Shown piece after piece: positions 54,426 through 62,816 of a DNA stretch of 64,000 bases (within the stretch, counting starts at the first letter, position 1; every line of letters starts with the position of its first letter). Source of the stretch: Clostridia bacterium. Lineage in GTDB: Bacteria > Bacillota > Clostridia > Oscillospirales > Acutalibacteraceae. The notes under the pieces were generated by a model, which was given only the letters and a program-made list of their open reading frames with translations, searched no databases and was not told where the DNA came from. A program made the position numbers and the translations under genes. The stretch covers positions 1 through 64,000 of the forward strand of contig JAFPUM010000010.1 in NCBI GenBank assembly GCA_017395425.1, in the 5' to 3' direction.

Positions 54426-56357
54426 TTATCCCACCGCGACGATGGCAGTGGTGGGGGTTGTCGTCGTGGGATTGGCAGCCGAAGACGTGGTCTTTTTGGC
54501 GGTCGTCTTGGAGGATTTGGAGGTTTTCGCCGCTTTTTTCGTGGTCTGATGGGTCTGTGCGGCAGTGGTGCCGGTTGTATCGGCGGAGGTGGTACTTTCC
54601 GTGTCGTGCTTGGTGGTGACGTTGGAATTGGCGATGCCCTTGAGGTCGGGCAGATAGATACCCCGCACTTCCTTGTTGTTGCCCTCGTATTTCATATCGT
54701 CGTTGTAGATAAAATCGCCGAGGATCTGGGCATTGACAGTGAGATTGGCGGCGAGAACTTCGTTGCCGTTGCTCATGTGCTGGGTGGTATAGCTGCCCTT
54801 GACCGGAATGGAAATCTGCGCGTTGCCGTAATTCATCACGGCAGGCGCTTCGGATGCCAGACCCACCAATTCCGCCTTGGTGAAGTCGGTGGTGACGTAT
54901 TCCAGACAGGCATACCCGATGGAAATCAGGTCCATATAGCCCAGCCCTTTGAGTTCGTTGATGATTTCGGTCAGCACCTTGCGCTGGCGCTTGGTACGCC
55001 CGAAGTCGGAGTCGATTTTACGGATACGGGCGTAGTTGAGTGCCTCGGCGCCGTTCATATAATAGGTTCCCTTGCCCTTTTCAAAGCGGGGGAACAGACC
55101 GTATTTCTCATGATGACACATATAATTGGCTTCGGCGGAGGTCACGGTGATTTTAATGCCGCCCTTGCCGTTGAGTTTGCCGATTTTGTTGACAACGGTC
55201 TTGAAAGCGGTAAAGTCAACGATGATGTATCTGTCCACTGTGATACCGAGATTGGCTTCCACGGTCTGTTTGAGCAGATCGACGCCGCCCACCGAATAGG
55301 CGGAATTGAGACGGGTGCCGTATTTGCCGGGAATTTTGATGTAAAGGTCGCGCAGGAAGGAAGTCATCTTGATTTTTTTGTGCTTGCGGTCGATGGTAAG
55401 CATCATCATAGCGTCGCTTCGTCCGTCTTCGTCCATGGAACGGCGGTCGCTGCCGATGAGCAGGATATTTTCGATGTCCGCGTCAAACATTACGGCGGTA
55501 GGCAGTTCAATGGCGGAATCGTCCACGCCGTCGGCGGCCTGCTGCAATTCTTTGTCGGCTTCCATATTCTGCACGGAGAGGGCATTTTGACCTGCCTGTG
55601 CGTTGCCGACAAAATTCATGCGGTTGAGCAGTATGCTGAAAGCGCCGCCCAGCAGCACCACAAACACCAGCAGCAGGCTGAGGGTGGTAATGCCGGCTTT
55701 CTGCCAGCCGCGCATGGGGCGAAGGTTGCGGGAACGGGCGCGGCGGGCTTTTTTCTGTCCGTAATTGATCTCGGCGGCATTGTCGCCGGAGATCTTCGGC
55801 ACAAAGTATTCCACCTCGCGCACGACGGAACCACCCTTGTCCGATTCGCGCCGGATGATGGAAGCGCCGGCGCTGCTGCGGTGGTAACGGTCGCGGAAAT
55901 CCCGCCGACTGCTGTAACGTTCTTCCACTGCCTCGGCAAGGGTATCGATGAGCGGCGGTTCTTCCCCCTCTGCCAATTCGCGGTGGGTGCGTCTGGTAAA
56001 ACGGCGGGCGGCTGCCTGACGGAGGCTGACGGCGCTGCCGTCGGTGAGCAGGGAGGAACGGTTGTCCTCCTGGGGCTGATCGTCATCACGCTCGTCGGGT
56101 TCAAAGGAGATGCTCCGGTCGGCTTCTTCCCGAAGCCGTGCTTCGCGGTATTCGGCGAGAGGATTGTCCAGCGGCGCGTTTTCCACCCGCCGACGCTGCT
56201 CGCGCAGGTTGCGGCTGCTCTCGGGACGGCGGCTGATGCCGCGTTCGATATAGATATGGGGCGCGGCGGCGGCGTTCATCTGACGCTGCTGCTCGGTTTC
56301 TTCCGGACGGCGGCGGGAAAAGCGGGTTTCATCGCCGCGTGGGATAGGACTGTCCAT
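54426..56357 (-). CDS. LytR-CpsA-Psr (LCP) family ligase
   Basis: 643 residues. LCP proteins attach teichoic acid or polysaccharide to peptidoglycan. A 215-residue Arg/Glu-rich, probably disordered cytoplasmic head precedes a membrane helix (about 222-245). The LCP domain (295-480) has NILLIGSDRR, GRSDAMMMLTID (Arg313, Asp315) and MTSFLRDLYIKIPG (Arg336, Asp337). A Thr/Ser/Lys-rich tail ends the protein. ATG 56357 with AAGGAG. It is 33 bp after the HEPN gene and probably in the same transcript. Confidence 0.93.
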   Translation of the reverse strand: MDSPIPRGDETRFSRRRPEETEQQRQMNAAAAPHIYIERGISRRPESSRNLREQRRRVENAPLDNPLAEYREARLREEADRSISFEPDERDDDQPQEDNRSSLLTDGSAVSLRQAAARRFTRRTHRELAEGEEPPLIDTLAEAVEERYSSRRDFRDRYHRSSAGASIIRRESDKGGSVVREVEYFVPKISGDNAAEINYGQKKARRARSRNLRPMRGWQKAGITTLSLLLVFVVLLGGAFSILLNRMNFVGNAQAGQNALSVQNMEADKELQQAADGVDDSAIELPTAVMFDADIENILLIGSDRRSMDEDGRSDAMMMLTIDRKHKKIKMTSFLRDLYIKIPGKYGTRLNSAYSVGGVDLLKQTVEANLGITVDRYIIVDFTAFKTVVNKIGKLNGKGGIKITVTSAEANYMCHHEKYGLFPRFEKGKGTYYMNGAEALNYARIRKIDSDFGRTKRQRKVLTEIINELKGLGYMDLISIGYACLEYVTTDFTKAELVGLASEAPAVMNYGNAQISIPVKGSYTTQHMSNGNEVLAANLTVNAQILGDFIYNDDMKYEGNNKEVRGIYLPDLKGIANSNVTTKHDTESTTSADTTGTTAAQTHQTTKKAAKTSKSSKTTAKKTTSSAANPTTTTPTTAIVAVG

Positions 56358-56390
56358 GGCGCTGTCTCCTTTCATGAAAATGGGCGGGTT

Positions 56391-56816
56391 CTATGCGTGA
56401 TAATCTTCCCCGTATATAATGGAACACACATATTCATACAACTCCCGTGTGACGTCAACGGTCTGTGAAAGACCCTCCGCGTCGGGCGTTTCCCAGCGGT
56501 CGGAGGGATAGCGGCATTCGATGTAATAGGGGTTGAGCACCGCCGTGCGGGAAATAAATCCGCCGAACGCCGAATTGTATTTGCACGCCTGCCGCACGAG
56601 CCACGAGAGGTTGTGACCGTCGAGGTTATGACCGCTCATAAAGAGCAGATAGGCCTTGAGGGATTTTTCAATCGCCTGCTGGCAGTGGAAGCAGGCGGTA
56701 TTGACGCAGGTGCCGTCCTCGGCGAGCAGCAGGGCAGCGGCGAGGTCTTCGCTGGCATATTCCATCCACTCAAAATAATGCCGGCTGTCGCCCTTGCCGT
56801 GTCTATTCCGACTCAT
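56391..56816 (-). CDS. HEPN domain protein
   Basis: 141 residues. The HEPN core is visible: EWMEYASEDLAAALLLAED, HCQQAIEKSLKAYLLFMSGH, HNLSWLVRQAC and ECRYPSDRWE near the end. HEPN proteins paired with a minimal nucleotidyltransferase form toxin-antitoxin or kanamycin-NTase-like modules. No clear RNase RxxxxH pair is obvious, so toxicity is uncertain. The ATG overlaps the upstream NTase gene by 14 bp, indicating coupled translation. Confidence 0.87.
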   Translation of the reverse strand: MSRNRHGKGDSRHYFEWMEYASEDLAAALLLAEDGTCVNTACFHCQQAIEKSLKAYLLFMSGHNLDGHNLSWLVRQACKYNSAFGGFISRTAVLNPYYIECRYPSDRWETPDAEGLSQTVDVTRELYEYVCSIIYGEDYHA

Positions 56817-57123
56817 AAAGCACCACACCGCCATTCTGAATGCCGCGACTGGCAAAGCTGCAGGGATCCGACATCAGGGAATCCCATAAGTCACGGTTAT
56901 ACACCAGCACGTCATAGGACACGTCGCACTCCACATTGAGATAGATTTTCTGCTCCATCTTATAACAGTCGGTCTGATTGACGATGACACAGAGCTTGAA
57001 GCCCTCCAGTTCCCCGCTGAGAGTAAAGCGGGAGTGAAAGAGGATAATCCGCACGGGCTGCAGCAGTGCGGCAATTCCCTCGCAGACCTTGATAATGCGT
57101 TCGTCGTAATTTCCGTAAGCCAA
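56803..57123 (-). CDS. Minimal nucleotidyltransferase-like protein, degenerate
   Basis: 106 residues. The strand-loop region VRIILFHSRFTLSGELEGF matches the minimal nucleotidyltransferase (MNT) pattern LFGSRArGe...SDIDL. However the first Gly is His30 and both Asp of DxD are missing (GFKLCVIV). The protein is therefore unlikely to transfer nucleotides. TTG 57123 start with AAGGAGGG. It is the first gene of an operon with the HEPN and LCP genes; promoter at 57177-57205. Confidence 0.78.
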   Translation of the reverse strand: MAYGNYDERIIKVCEGIAALLQPVRIILFHSRFTLSGELEGFKLCVIVNQTDCYKMEQKIYLNVECDVSYDVLVYNRDLWDSLMSDPCSFASRGIQNGGVVLYESE

Positions 57124-57176
57124 CGCCGATCCCTCCTTTTTGCGAATCCGTGCCGCAAAATGTCATTTACCCCCTT

Positions 57177-57205
57177 ATTCTAGCAAAGGAATATGGGGAT
57201 TTCAA
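57177..57205 (-). promoter_or_regulatory. Promoter of the NTase-HEPN-LCP operon
   Basis: Minus-strand TTGAAA (57200-57205), 17-nt spacer, TAGAAT (57177-57182). Confidence 0.65.
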
Positions 57206-57305
57206 CTGTTTCCCATGAATTTTAAATGAATTCTGCGGCGCATATTTTTCATATCAGCGGGAAATGCTAAAAGCGAAGCCGATAAAAGGAAAGGTGGAAG
57301 AAATC

Positions 57306-58106
57306 ATGAATCATGAAGATAAGGGAAACAGGGAGAAGCTGCATCTGCATCGCGGACGGAGAAAATCCTTCCGACCGACGGGATCGTTTGTGCTGTGTCT
57401 GGCGGCGGCGGCGATTGCCATCAGCGCGGCAGCCGTGAGGGCGCAGAAGGACCGGGCGGCGCTGACGTCGCAGCCGGAAGAGAGCAGCGTTTCCGATCAG
57501 ACTGACGGAGCGGCGCAGACCTATCCCACCGATGTGGGAAATCATACCGACGGTACCAAACCCGCTGACAACGCGGGGGAGCCGGTGAAAAATACGTCTG
57601 CGGTGTCCCATGATACAGCGAAACCCAATACGTCCGACGAATACGATGACAAAGAGGACAGCGAACAGACACTTGCTATTCAGGTGGTAGGGAAGCATCT
57701 GACCTATGTGCGACCCACAGGCGGCGCGATTACGAAGGGATACAGTATGGACGGACTGGTGTACTCCAAGACGATGGGCGACTGGCGGGTACACAGCGGC
57801 ACCGATCTGGCAGCCAACGCCGGCGAAGCGGTGAAATCCGCGGCAGAAGGCAAGGTCGCGGGCATTGTGCAGGATCCGCTGTACGGCACCACGGTAGTGG
57901 TGAATCAGAATGACGGGCTGATGGTGTATTACAGCGGACTCAGCCGTGATGTCGCGGTGCGGGAGGGGGAGAACCTTTCGGCGGGCACGGTGATCGGCAC
58001 GGTGGGGGAGATTCCGTGCGAGAGCGCCGACGGGGTGCATCTGCATATCGAAGTCCGGAAAGAAGACAGCCCTCTCGACCCGCAGGAAGCGCTGGGGCTG
58101 AAATAG
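57306..58106 (+). CDS. SpoIIQ-like M23 metallopeptidase-domain protein
   Basis: 266 residues. A membrane anchor (about 26-45), a Thr/Ser/Asp-rich linker (50-125) and a LytM domain. HSGTD (His163, Asp167) and HLHIE (His245, His247) supply the zinc residues. The overall plan matches SpoIIQ-type proteins, which link forespore and mother cell; a vegetative wall role is equally possible. ATG 57306 with GGAAAGG. The stop TAG merges into a dispersed repeat. Confidence 0.85.
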   Translation: MNHEDKGNREKLHLHRGRRKSFRPTGSFVLCLAAAAIAISAAAVRAQKDRAALTSQPEESSVSDQTDGAAQTYPTDVGNHTDGTKPADNAGEPVKNTSAVSHDTAKPNTSDEYDDKEDSEQTLAIQVVGKHLTYVRPTGGAITKGYSMDGLVYSKTMGDWRVHSGTDLAANAGEAVKSAAEGKVAGIVQDPLYGTTVVVNQNDGLMVYYSGLSRDVAVREGENLSAGTVIGTVGEIPCESADGVHLHIEVRKEDSPLDPQEALGLK

Positions 58107-58131
58107 TGAATAGTGAATAATAAAGGAAAAG
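58105..58131 (+). repeat. Dispersed GAATAGTGA-type repeat (short copy 3)
   Basis: TAGTGAATAGTGAATAAT begins at the stop codon of the SpoIIQ-like gene. It lacks the palindrome of the longer copies. Confidence 0.6.
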
Positions 58132-58163
58132 CGAATACTGACAAGGAACCCTCCTCAATCCAT

Positions 58164-58208
58164 CTCCCGCACGGACAGAAAAATTTCCTGTCGTGCGGGA
58201 GATTTTTT
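58164..58208 (+). terminator. Terminator after the SpoIIQ-like gene
   Basis: CTCCCGCACGGACAG pairs with CTGTCGTGCGGGAG with one bulge, then ATTTTTT. Confidence 0.83.
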
Positions 58209-58271
58209 ACCGTTTTCCCAATCATTGAACGAAATAACGGCGTGAATCCATGAAATTTTTGCCTGAAAAAC

Positions 58272-58300
58272 TTGCAATACGAAAAACAGGGTGGTATAAT
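58272..58300 (+). promoter_or_regulatory. Promoter of ilvE
   Basis: TTGCAA (58272-58277), 17-nt spacer, TATAAT (58295-58300); the ATG is 47 nt on, so there is no room for a T-box. Confidence 0.7.
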
Positions 58301-58346
58301 AGAGATACTTTCCATAAAAATTCCATCAAGAGGAGTGCAAAGTATC

Positions 58347-59414
58347 ATGGAAGAAATCAAAGTTCAGCTTACCACCCAGCCGAAGCAGAAGCCCACAGAC
58401 GAGAGCAAGCTCGGCTTTGGTAAGATTTTCACCGATCATATGTTTGTCATGGACTACACGGACGGGCATTGGCACGATCCGCGCATTGTCCCCTACGGTC
58501 CGCTCGATCTGACCCCGGCGTGTATGTGTCTGCATTACAGCCAGGAAGTCTTTGAGGGTATGAAGGCGTATCGCGGCGTGGACGGCAAAATCCGTCTGTT
58601 CCGCCCCGATCAGAACTTCGCCCGCCTCAACAGCTCCAACGACCGTCTGAGCATTCCGCTCATCGACGAGGAGCTTGCTGAGAAGGCGCTGGAAATGCTG
58701 GTTGACATCGACCGCGACTGGGTTCCCCACACCGACGGCGCGTCGCTCTACATCCGTCCCTTCATCATCGGCACCGAGGACGCACTGGGCGCACATACTT
58801 CCACCGAGTACAAGTTCATCATTATCATGAGTCCCTCCGGTTCGTATTATGCGGGCGGTCTGGCGCCGGTCAAGATTTACGTCGAGACCAAGTATGTCCG
58901 CGCGGTCATCGGCGGCACGGGCTATGCCAAGACCGGCGGCAACTACGCGGCTTCGCTCAAGGCGCAGGACGTCGCGGCGGAGCAGGGTTACAGCCAGGTG
59001 CTCTGGCTGGACGGCGTGGAGCGCAAGTACATCGAAGAAGTCGGCGCGATGAATGTCTTCTTCGTGCTGGGCGACGAGATTGTCACCCCCGTACTGCGCG
59101 GCTCTATTCTGCCGGGCATTACCAGAAAGTCCACCATCGAAGTGCTCAAGAAGATGGGCTACAAGGTGTCCGAGCGGCTCATCACCGTGGAAGAGCTGGT
59201 TGAAGCCAACGAGAAGGGCGAGTTCAAGGAGATGTTCGGCACCGGTACGGCGGCAGTCATCTCTCCGGTCGGCGAGCTCAAATGCGGCGACACCATCATC
59301 AACATCAACAATGGCGAGATCGGACCGATCTCCCAGATGCTCTATGACAAGATCACCGGTATGCAGTTCGGCAAGCTCCCCGACGAGTTCGGCTGGACGG
59401 TAGAAGTGAAGTAG
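58347..59414 (+). CDS. ilvE: Branched-chain amino acid aminotransferase
   Basis: 355 residues, fold-type IV PLP enzyme. It interconverts Leu, Ile and Val with their 2-oxo acids. LHYSQEVFEGMKAYRG, LYIRPFIIGTED, KTGGNYAASLKAQ (PLP Lys), YIEEVGAMNVFFVLG and FGTGTAAVISPVG are the IlvE signatures. ATG 58347 with AGAGGAG. It stands alone, far from other branched-chain genes, and its stop lies in tandem GTGAAGTAG repeats. Confidence 0.96.
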   Translation: MEEIKVQLTTQPKQKPTDESKLGFGKIFTDHMFVMDYTDGHWHDPRIVPYGPLDLTPACMCLHYSQEVFEGMKAYRGVDGKIRLFRPDQNFARLNSSNDRLSIPLIDEELAEKALEMLVDIDRDWVPHTDGASLYIRPFIIGTEDALGAHTSTEYKFIIIMSPSGSYYAGGLAPVKIYVETKYVRAVIGGTGYAKTGGNYAASLKAQDVAAEQGYSQVLWLDGVERKYIEEVGAMNVFFVLGDEIVTPVLRGSILPGITRKSTIEVLKKMGYKVSERLITVEELVEANEKGEFKEMFGTGTAAVISPVGELKCGDTIININNGEIGPISQMLYDKITGMQFGKLPDEFGWTVEVK

Positions 59415-59505
59415 TGAAGTAGTGAAGTAGTGAATAGTGAATAGTGAAGAATGAATAGTGAATAGATTCGGAAGCGCTTCGCGCTTGGAATATATATTCC
59501 GGTTC
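59402..59505 (+). repeat. Dispersed GAATAGTGA-type repeat plus palindrome (copy 4)
   Basis: Three tandem GTGAAGTA units spanning the ilvE stop, then GAATAGTGA units. The palindrome AAGCGCTTCGCGCTT, shared with copy 1, follows. Confidence 0.75.
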
Positions 59506-59577
59506 ATCCTTCCTAATATGGCAACAATCCCCGGCGTGTCGCTGTGAAAGGCGGCTGCGCCGGGGATTGTGTTGGAT

Positions 59578-60516
59578 TTACATCATCTGCTGTGCCAGTT
59601 TTTTGACTTCCTCCACTGGCAGACCGGTGGTTTCAGCGGATTCCTCGATGGTGAACCCTTTTTTGACCAGACGAAGTGCGATCTGATTTTTTTCATTGAT
59701 GACCTTCGTTTCCATTTGTGCAGTTCGTTCCTCCGCTTTAGCAATCTGAGCTTCTATTTGTGCGGTTCGCGCCTCCGCCTGAGCGGTTCGCATTTCTGCC
59801 TCAGCGGTTCTCGTTTCTGCCTCAGCGATCCGATCCTTATAATAATCAATGTATTCTTCCAGGAGCTGACACATATGCTGTTCCCCCTTTTCGTTCTTAA
59901 AATAGTCTGTTTTCGTCGATAATTGATGATAATTCATTTCTTTAGGATCGTAACACATGAAATCGTGCATGAGCATTCCCAATGGTGTACTGTCTGTATG
60001 AGATGCGTTGACATACACAATATGCAGTCCGTCATCGAAACGCTTGCCGTTCTCCTGAATGGTTCGCTCAATATGATAAACCGGCATATTATCTCCCAAT
60101 ACGTCGTTCTCGGTGATGAAAATGACATATGTTTCACAAAGATCTTTGTATTTTTGCCCCTTTTTTAAAAATGCGCTGTCAATCAGACCGCCGTAAAATC
60201 TTGCCCGGCGGGGAATGGCACCTTCGTCCGGCTTTTGTACCTCAATATTATAAAGCCGTCCTTCCTGATCTGTGGCGAGTGCGTCCAATATGACGGAATG
60301 TCCGCCCAGTCCTTTGATCGAGTACTGTGTTTTCACCTCTGTTACAGTCAGGTCGTCACGCTCCAGAATAATGCGCAGCATCCACCCCGTCAATTCAGTG
60401 TCCTTATCAAAACAGACGGCAAAAAAGGCGTCGTCAATCAGACGCAATTCCTTGATAATAGCTAGTTTTTTTTCATCCGTCAGTACCGGCTCATTCCGTA
60501 TCACAGGTACCACCAC
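59578..60516 (-). CDS. Rpn/PD-(D/E)XK family protein with heptad-repeat tail
   Basis: 312 residues. It belongs to the PD-(D/E)XK transposase-like (Rpn) group: LRLIDDAFFAVCFDKDTEL, SIKGLGGHSVILDALATDQ (Asp) and GRLYNIEVQKPDEGAIPRRARF (ExQ). Then YVIFITENDVLG. The C-terminal third is a coiled coil of RTAEAEM/RTAQAEA heptads ending in a small helical motif. GTG 60516 is assumed; GTG 60504 has better SD spacing. Own promoter at 60531-60559. It is unrelated at sequence-detail level to the Rpn-like gene at 45922. Confidence 0.87.
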   Translation of the reverse strand: MVVPVIRNEPVLTDEKKLAIIKELRLIDDAFFAVCFDKDTELTGWMLRIILERDDLTVTEVKTQYSIKGLGGHSVILDALATDQEGRLYNIEVQKPDEGAIPRRARFYGGLIDSAFLKKGQKYKDLCETYVIFITENDVLGDNMPVYHIERTIQENGKRFDDGLHIVYVNASHTDSTPLGMLMHDFMCYDPKEMNYHQLSTKTDYFKNEKGEQHMCQLLEEYIDYYKDRIAEAETRTAEAEMRTAQAEARTAQIEAQIAKAEERTAQMETKVINEKNQIALRLVKKGFTIEESAETTGLPVEEVKKLAQQMM

Positions 60517-60530
60517 CTCTCCATGTCTTT

Positions 60531-60559
60531 ATTATAGCATATGACAGAGCGTTTTGCAA
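60531..60559 (-). promoter_or_regulatory. Promoter of the second Rpn-like gene
   Basis: Minus-strand TTGCAA (60554-60559), 17-nt spacer, TATAAT (60531-60536). Confidence 0.7.
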
Positions 60560-60599
60560 TGGTTATCCTCGGAAAACCGGTCAAATAATTCTGCAACAA

Positions 60600-60656
60600 A
60601 CAAAACCGACGGTACAGTTCTGTCGTGGCTGACAAGGCGGTACCGTCGGTTTTTTG
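60600..60656. terminator. Terminator after the small lipoprotein gene
   Basis: AACCGACGGTAC (60604-60615) pairs with GTACCGTCGGTT (60640-60651); T-runs lie on both sides. Confidence 0.78.
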
Positions 60657-60678
60657 CGTCGTGAAACCTGAAAAAGCG

Positions 60679-61008
60679 TTATCTTTTCGATGACGCGGGC
60701 GTGGTGGTCGTTGTAGTGGTCATCGTGGTGGTACGGGTAGTCGAAGTGGTCGAGCCGTACATCTCGTCACCCATTCGGTCAAGACCGTCTTCCACTCTGT
60801 CCGCACCGCGTTCGATGGCATTGCCGGCATCGTCGATGACCCGACCCGCGCGGTCGGCGATGTTTCTGCCGGTGTTGGAACCGTCGTAGATACCGTTTTC
60901 ATTCACGCCGTAGGAAGTGGTATTGTTTCTGCCGCTGGCACCGCAGCTTACAGGGAGCATCAGCAGCCCAAGCGCGGCGACGGCACACATGATACGAAAT
61001 TTCATCAT
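60679..61008 (-). CDS. Small lipoprotein with Thr-rich tail
   Basis: 109 residues. The signal peptide ends in lipobox LPVSC with Cys22 lipidated. The middle (GRNIADRAGRVIDDAGNAIE) is an amphipathic helix-like stretch seen in small clostridial spore- or envelope-associated lipoproteins. The end is a Thr/Ser-rich run (about 84-109). Function unknown. Start 61008 or the second ATG at 61005; the SD is weak. Confidence 0.75.
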   Translation of the reverse strand: MMKFRIMCAVAALGLLMLPVSCGASGRNNTTSYGVNENGIYDGSNTGRNIADRAGRVIDDAGNAIERGADRVEDGLDRMGDEMYGSTTSTTRTTTMTTTTTTTPASSKR

Positions 61009-61182
61009 CTTGCATTACCGTCCCTTGTGTTGATAGGGAGGAATGTTCCGCACGGCAGGAAACAGCGGCACATTCCTCCCGCTGTTATTGTTGGCAAAGC
61101 GACAGGCTTTCATACAAAAAATCAAGGCGAAAAACTTTGGCAAAAAAACAGGAATATGTGGAACCAAAGGAAAATGACGTCC

Positions 61183-61404
61183 TCAGGTGAGTCTTTCCGG
61201 TTTGTCGGTGATACACAGAAGATAATCCACCGATACACCGTATAACGCGGAAAGTCTGATGAGCTGTGCCGTAGGCAGATCACCGGATTCGCACTCGAAG
61301 CGCGCGTAAACGTCAGGAGAAATTGTCAAAAAATCAGCCACCTGCTGCAAGGTCAGATGCCTGTCGGTGCGAAGATCGTGTATTCTTTTTACATAGTCCT
61401 TCAT
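61183..61404 (-). CDS. XRE family helix-turn-helix regulator
   Basis: 73 residues, almost only the HTH domain. IHDLRTDRHLTLQQVADFLTI and SPDVYARFECESGDLPTAQL fit HTH_3. The end LSALYGVSVDYLLCITDKP is typical of short Cro/C1-type proteins. SD GGAGGTG with consensus promoter. A truncated relative lies 180 bp upstream; the restriction-modification operon begins just beyond, but control of it is only a possibility. Confidence 0.9.
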   Translation of the reverse strand: MKDYVKRIHDLRTDRHLTLQQVADFLTISPDVYARFECESGDLPTAQLIRLSALYGVSVDYLLCITDKPERLT

Positions 61405-61422
61405 GGTTTCACCTCCGATATT

Positions 61423-61451
61423 ATTATACCATTTTTTTGTGAAACTGTCAA
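61423..61451 (-). promoter_or_regulatory. Promoter of the XRE regulator
   Basis: Minus-strand TTGACA (61446-61451), 17-nt spacer, TATAAT (61423-61428); both consensus. Confidence 0.78.
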
Positions 61452-61587
61452 AGGAATTTTCTCACTCCGACGTGCGGTATTCGTTGCTTTTTGCTGAAAT
61501 CATGGCAGGTATATGTAGAATGAAGCGGTTTGATATGCGAATGTTTTACACGCCCGTTCGCGAAATATCTTCCAAAACCTAAATCCG

Positions 61588-61712
61588 TCAGGGCTTGTCA
61601 GTCAGACACAGTATGTACTCGACAGAGACGTGGTATAACGCTGACAATTGTTTACCCAAATAATCGTCTCTGTCTCTATTGAAAAAGATGTTGTCAGATG
61701 TTATAATAAAAA
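61588..61712 (-). pseudogene. 5'-truncated XRE regulator remnant
   Basis: Minus-strand translation gives QLSALYHVSVEYILCLTDKP before a TGA, nearly the same as the end of the neighbouring XRE regulator. About 20 further weakly similar codons precede it (ITSDNIFFNRDRDDYLG). There is no HTH start and no initiation site; beyond about 61712 the frame gives way to the restriction-modification operon. The 5' boundary is estimated. Confidence 0.72.
61679..61707 (+). promoter_or_regulatory. Promoter of the restriction-modification operon
   Basis: TTGAAA (61679-61684), 17-nt spacer, TATAAT (61702-61707), 45 nt before the methyltransferase start. It lies inside the truncated XRE remnant. Confidence 0.72.
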
Positions 61713-61751
61713 TTGTTGAGCTTACGTTGTCTTGCGGGGGGAAAGTGATTG

Positions 61752-62816
61752 ATGTCAGATACAGCGATTAAAATGATAAACGATGTGGCTTCTATCGAAA
61801 TGATCCGGAGTAGATTTACCTTTATTGATCTGTTTGCGGGAATAGGCGGCATGAGAATAGCTTTTGAGCGATCCGGAGGGCAGTGTGTCTATTCCAGCGA
61901 ATGGAATCGGTATAGTCAGCAAACCTATTATGCCAATTTTGGAGAACAGCCGGATGGCGATATTACAAAAGTCAACGAAGCTATGATACCTGAACACGAT
62001 ATTTTAGTAGCGGGTTTCCCTTGTCAGCCGTTTTCTATTGCAGGTGTTTCTAAAAAGCAGAGTCTGGGACGGGCAACGGGATTTGAAGATAAAACCCAAG
62101 GAACACTTTTTTTTGATGTATGTCGGGTGCTGAAAGCAAAACGTCCCAAGGCATTTTTATTGGAAAATGTAAAAAATTTATGTAGTCATGACCATGGTCG
62201 AACATTTCAAATCATTTGTGAAGCGCTTGATGAGCTGGACTACGAAATTTTTTATCAGGTATTGGACGGTCAGATGTTTGTCCCGCAGCATCGGGAAAGA
62301 ATCTTGATTGTGGGATTTGACCGGCAGCGTTATCTGAGCCGCAACATTGGGTTTCAATTTATTATTCAGCCAAAATTTCCAAAGCCTTTGCTAAAAGATA
62401 TTTTGGAAGAGGAAGTTGAGGAAAAATATACACTTTCAGATAAACTGTGGCAATATTTACAGGATTACGCGGCGAAACATAAAGCGGCCGGAAATGGATT
62501 TGGATATGGTATGGCACCTTTAGACGGCATTTCCAGAACCCTCAGCGCAAGATATTATAAAGACGGCTCGGAAATTTTGATTGAACAGTCTGGAAAAAAT
62601 CCACGCAGACTGACACCCAGAGAGTGCGCAAGACTGCAAGGATTTCCCGATACATTTCAAATTCCTGTATCGGATACGCAGGCTTATAGGCAATTTGGAA
62701 ATTCTGTTGTTGTACCGTTGATGAGTGAGGTGGCAGAATTAATTGTTCAAGAAACGGAACGGCTCGATCAAGTGACGGACAGCCTGCATACTGAAGGAAT
62801 CGCATATGGAATATGA
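61752..62816 (+). CDS. DNA (cytosine-5) methyltransferase, Dcm/EcoRII type
   Basis: 354 residues. It transfers methyl from SAM to C5 of cytosine. Motif [13 protein letters not shown] (24-35), motif [10 protein letters not shown] with catalytic Cys91, motif VI ENVKN (138-142), motif [12 protein letters not shown] (178-185), [15 protein letters not shown] and the late GNSVVVP (motif X) are all complete. The start is ATG 61752 with a GGGGGGAAAG site; TTG 61749 is possible. Lower GC and codon use unlike the ribosomal region suggest acquisition by transfer. Confidence 0.95.
   Translation: MSDTAIKMINDVASIEMIRSRFTFIDLFAGIGGMRIAFERSGGQCVYSSEWNRYSQQTYYANFGEQPDGDITKVNEAMIPEHDILVAGFPCQPFSIAGVSKKQSLGRATGFEDKTQGTLFFDVCRVLKAKRPKAFLLENVKNLCSHDHGRTFQIICEALDELDYEIFYQVLDGQMFVPQHRERILIVGFDRQRYLSRNIGFQFIIQPKFPKPLLKDILEEEVEEKYTLSDKLWQYLQDYAAKHKAAGNGFGYGMAPLDGISRTLSARYYKDGSEILIEQSGKNPRRLTPRECARLQGFPDTFQIPVSDTQAYRQFGNSVVVPLMSEVAELIVQETERLDQVTDSLHTEGIAYGI

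Noticed and set aside
54423-56468. 681-codon plus-strand frame opposite the LCP gene
   Set aside because: No start signals or family motif; the LCP domain is unambiguous on the other strand.
61036-61080. GGGAGGAATGT/ACATTCCTCCC inverted repeat as a terminator
   Set aside because: The stem is good but no T-run follows on either strand; it could be an operator, without further support.
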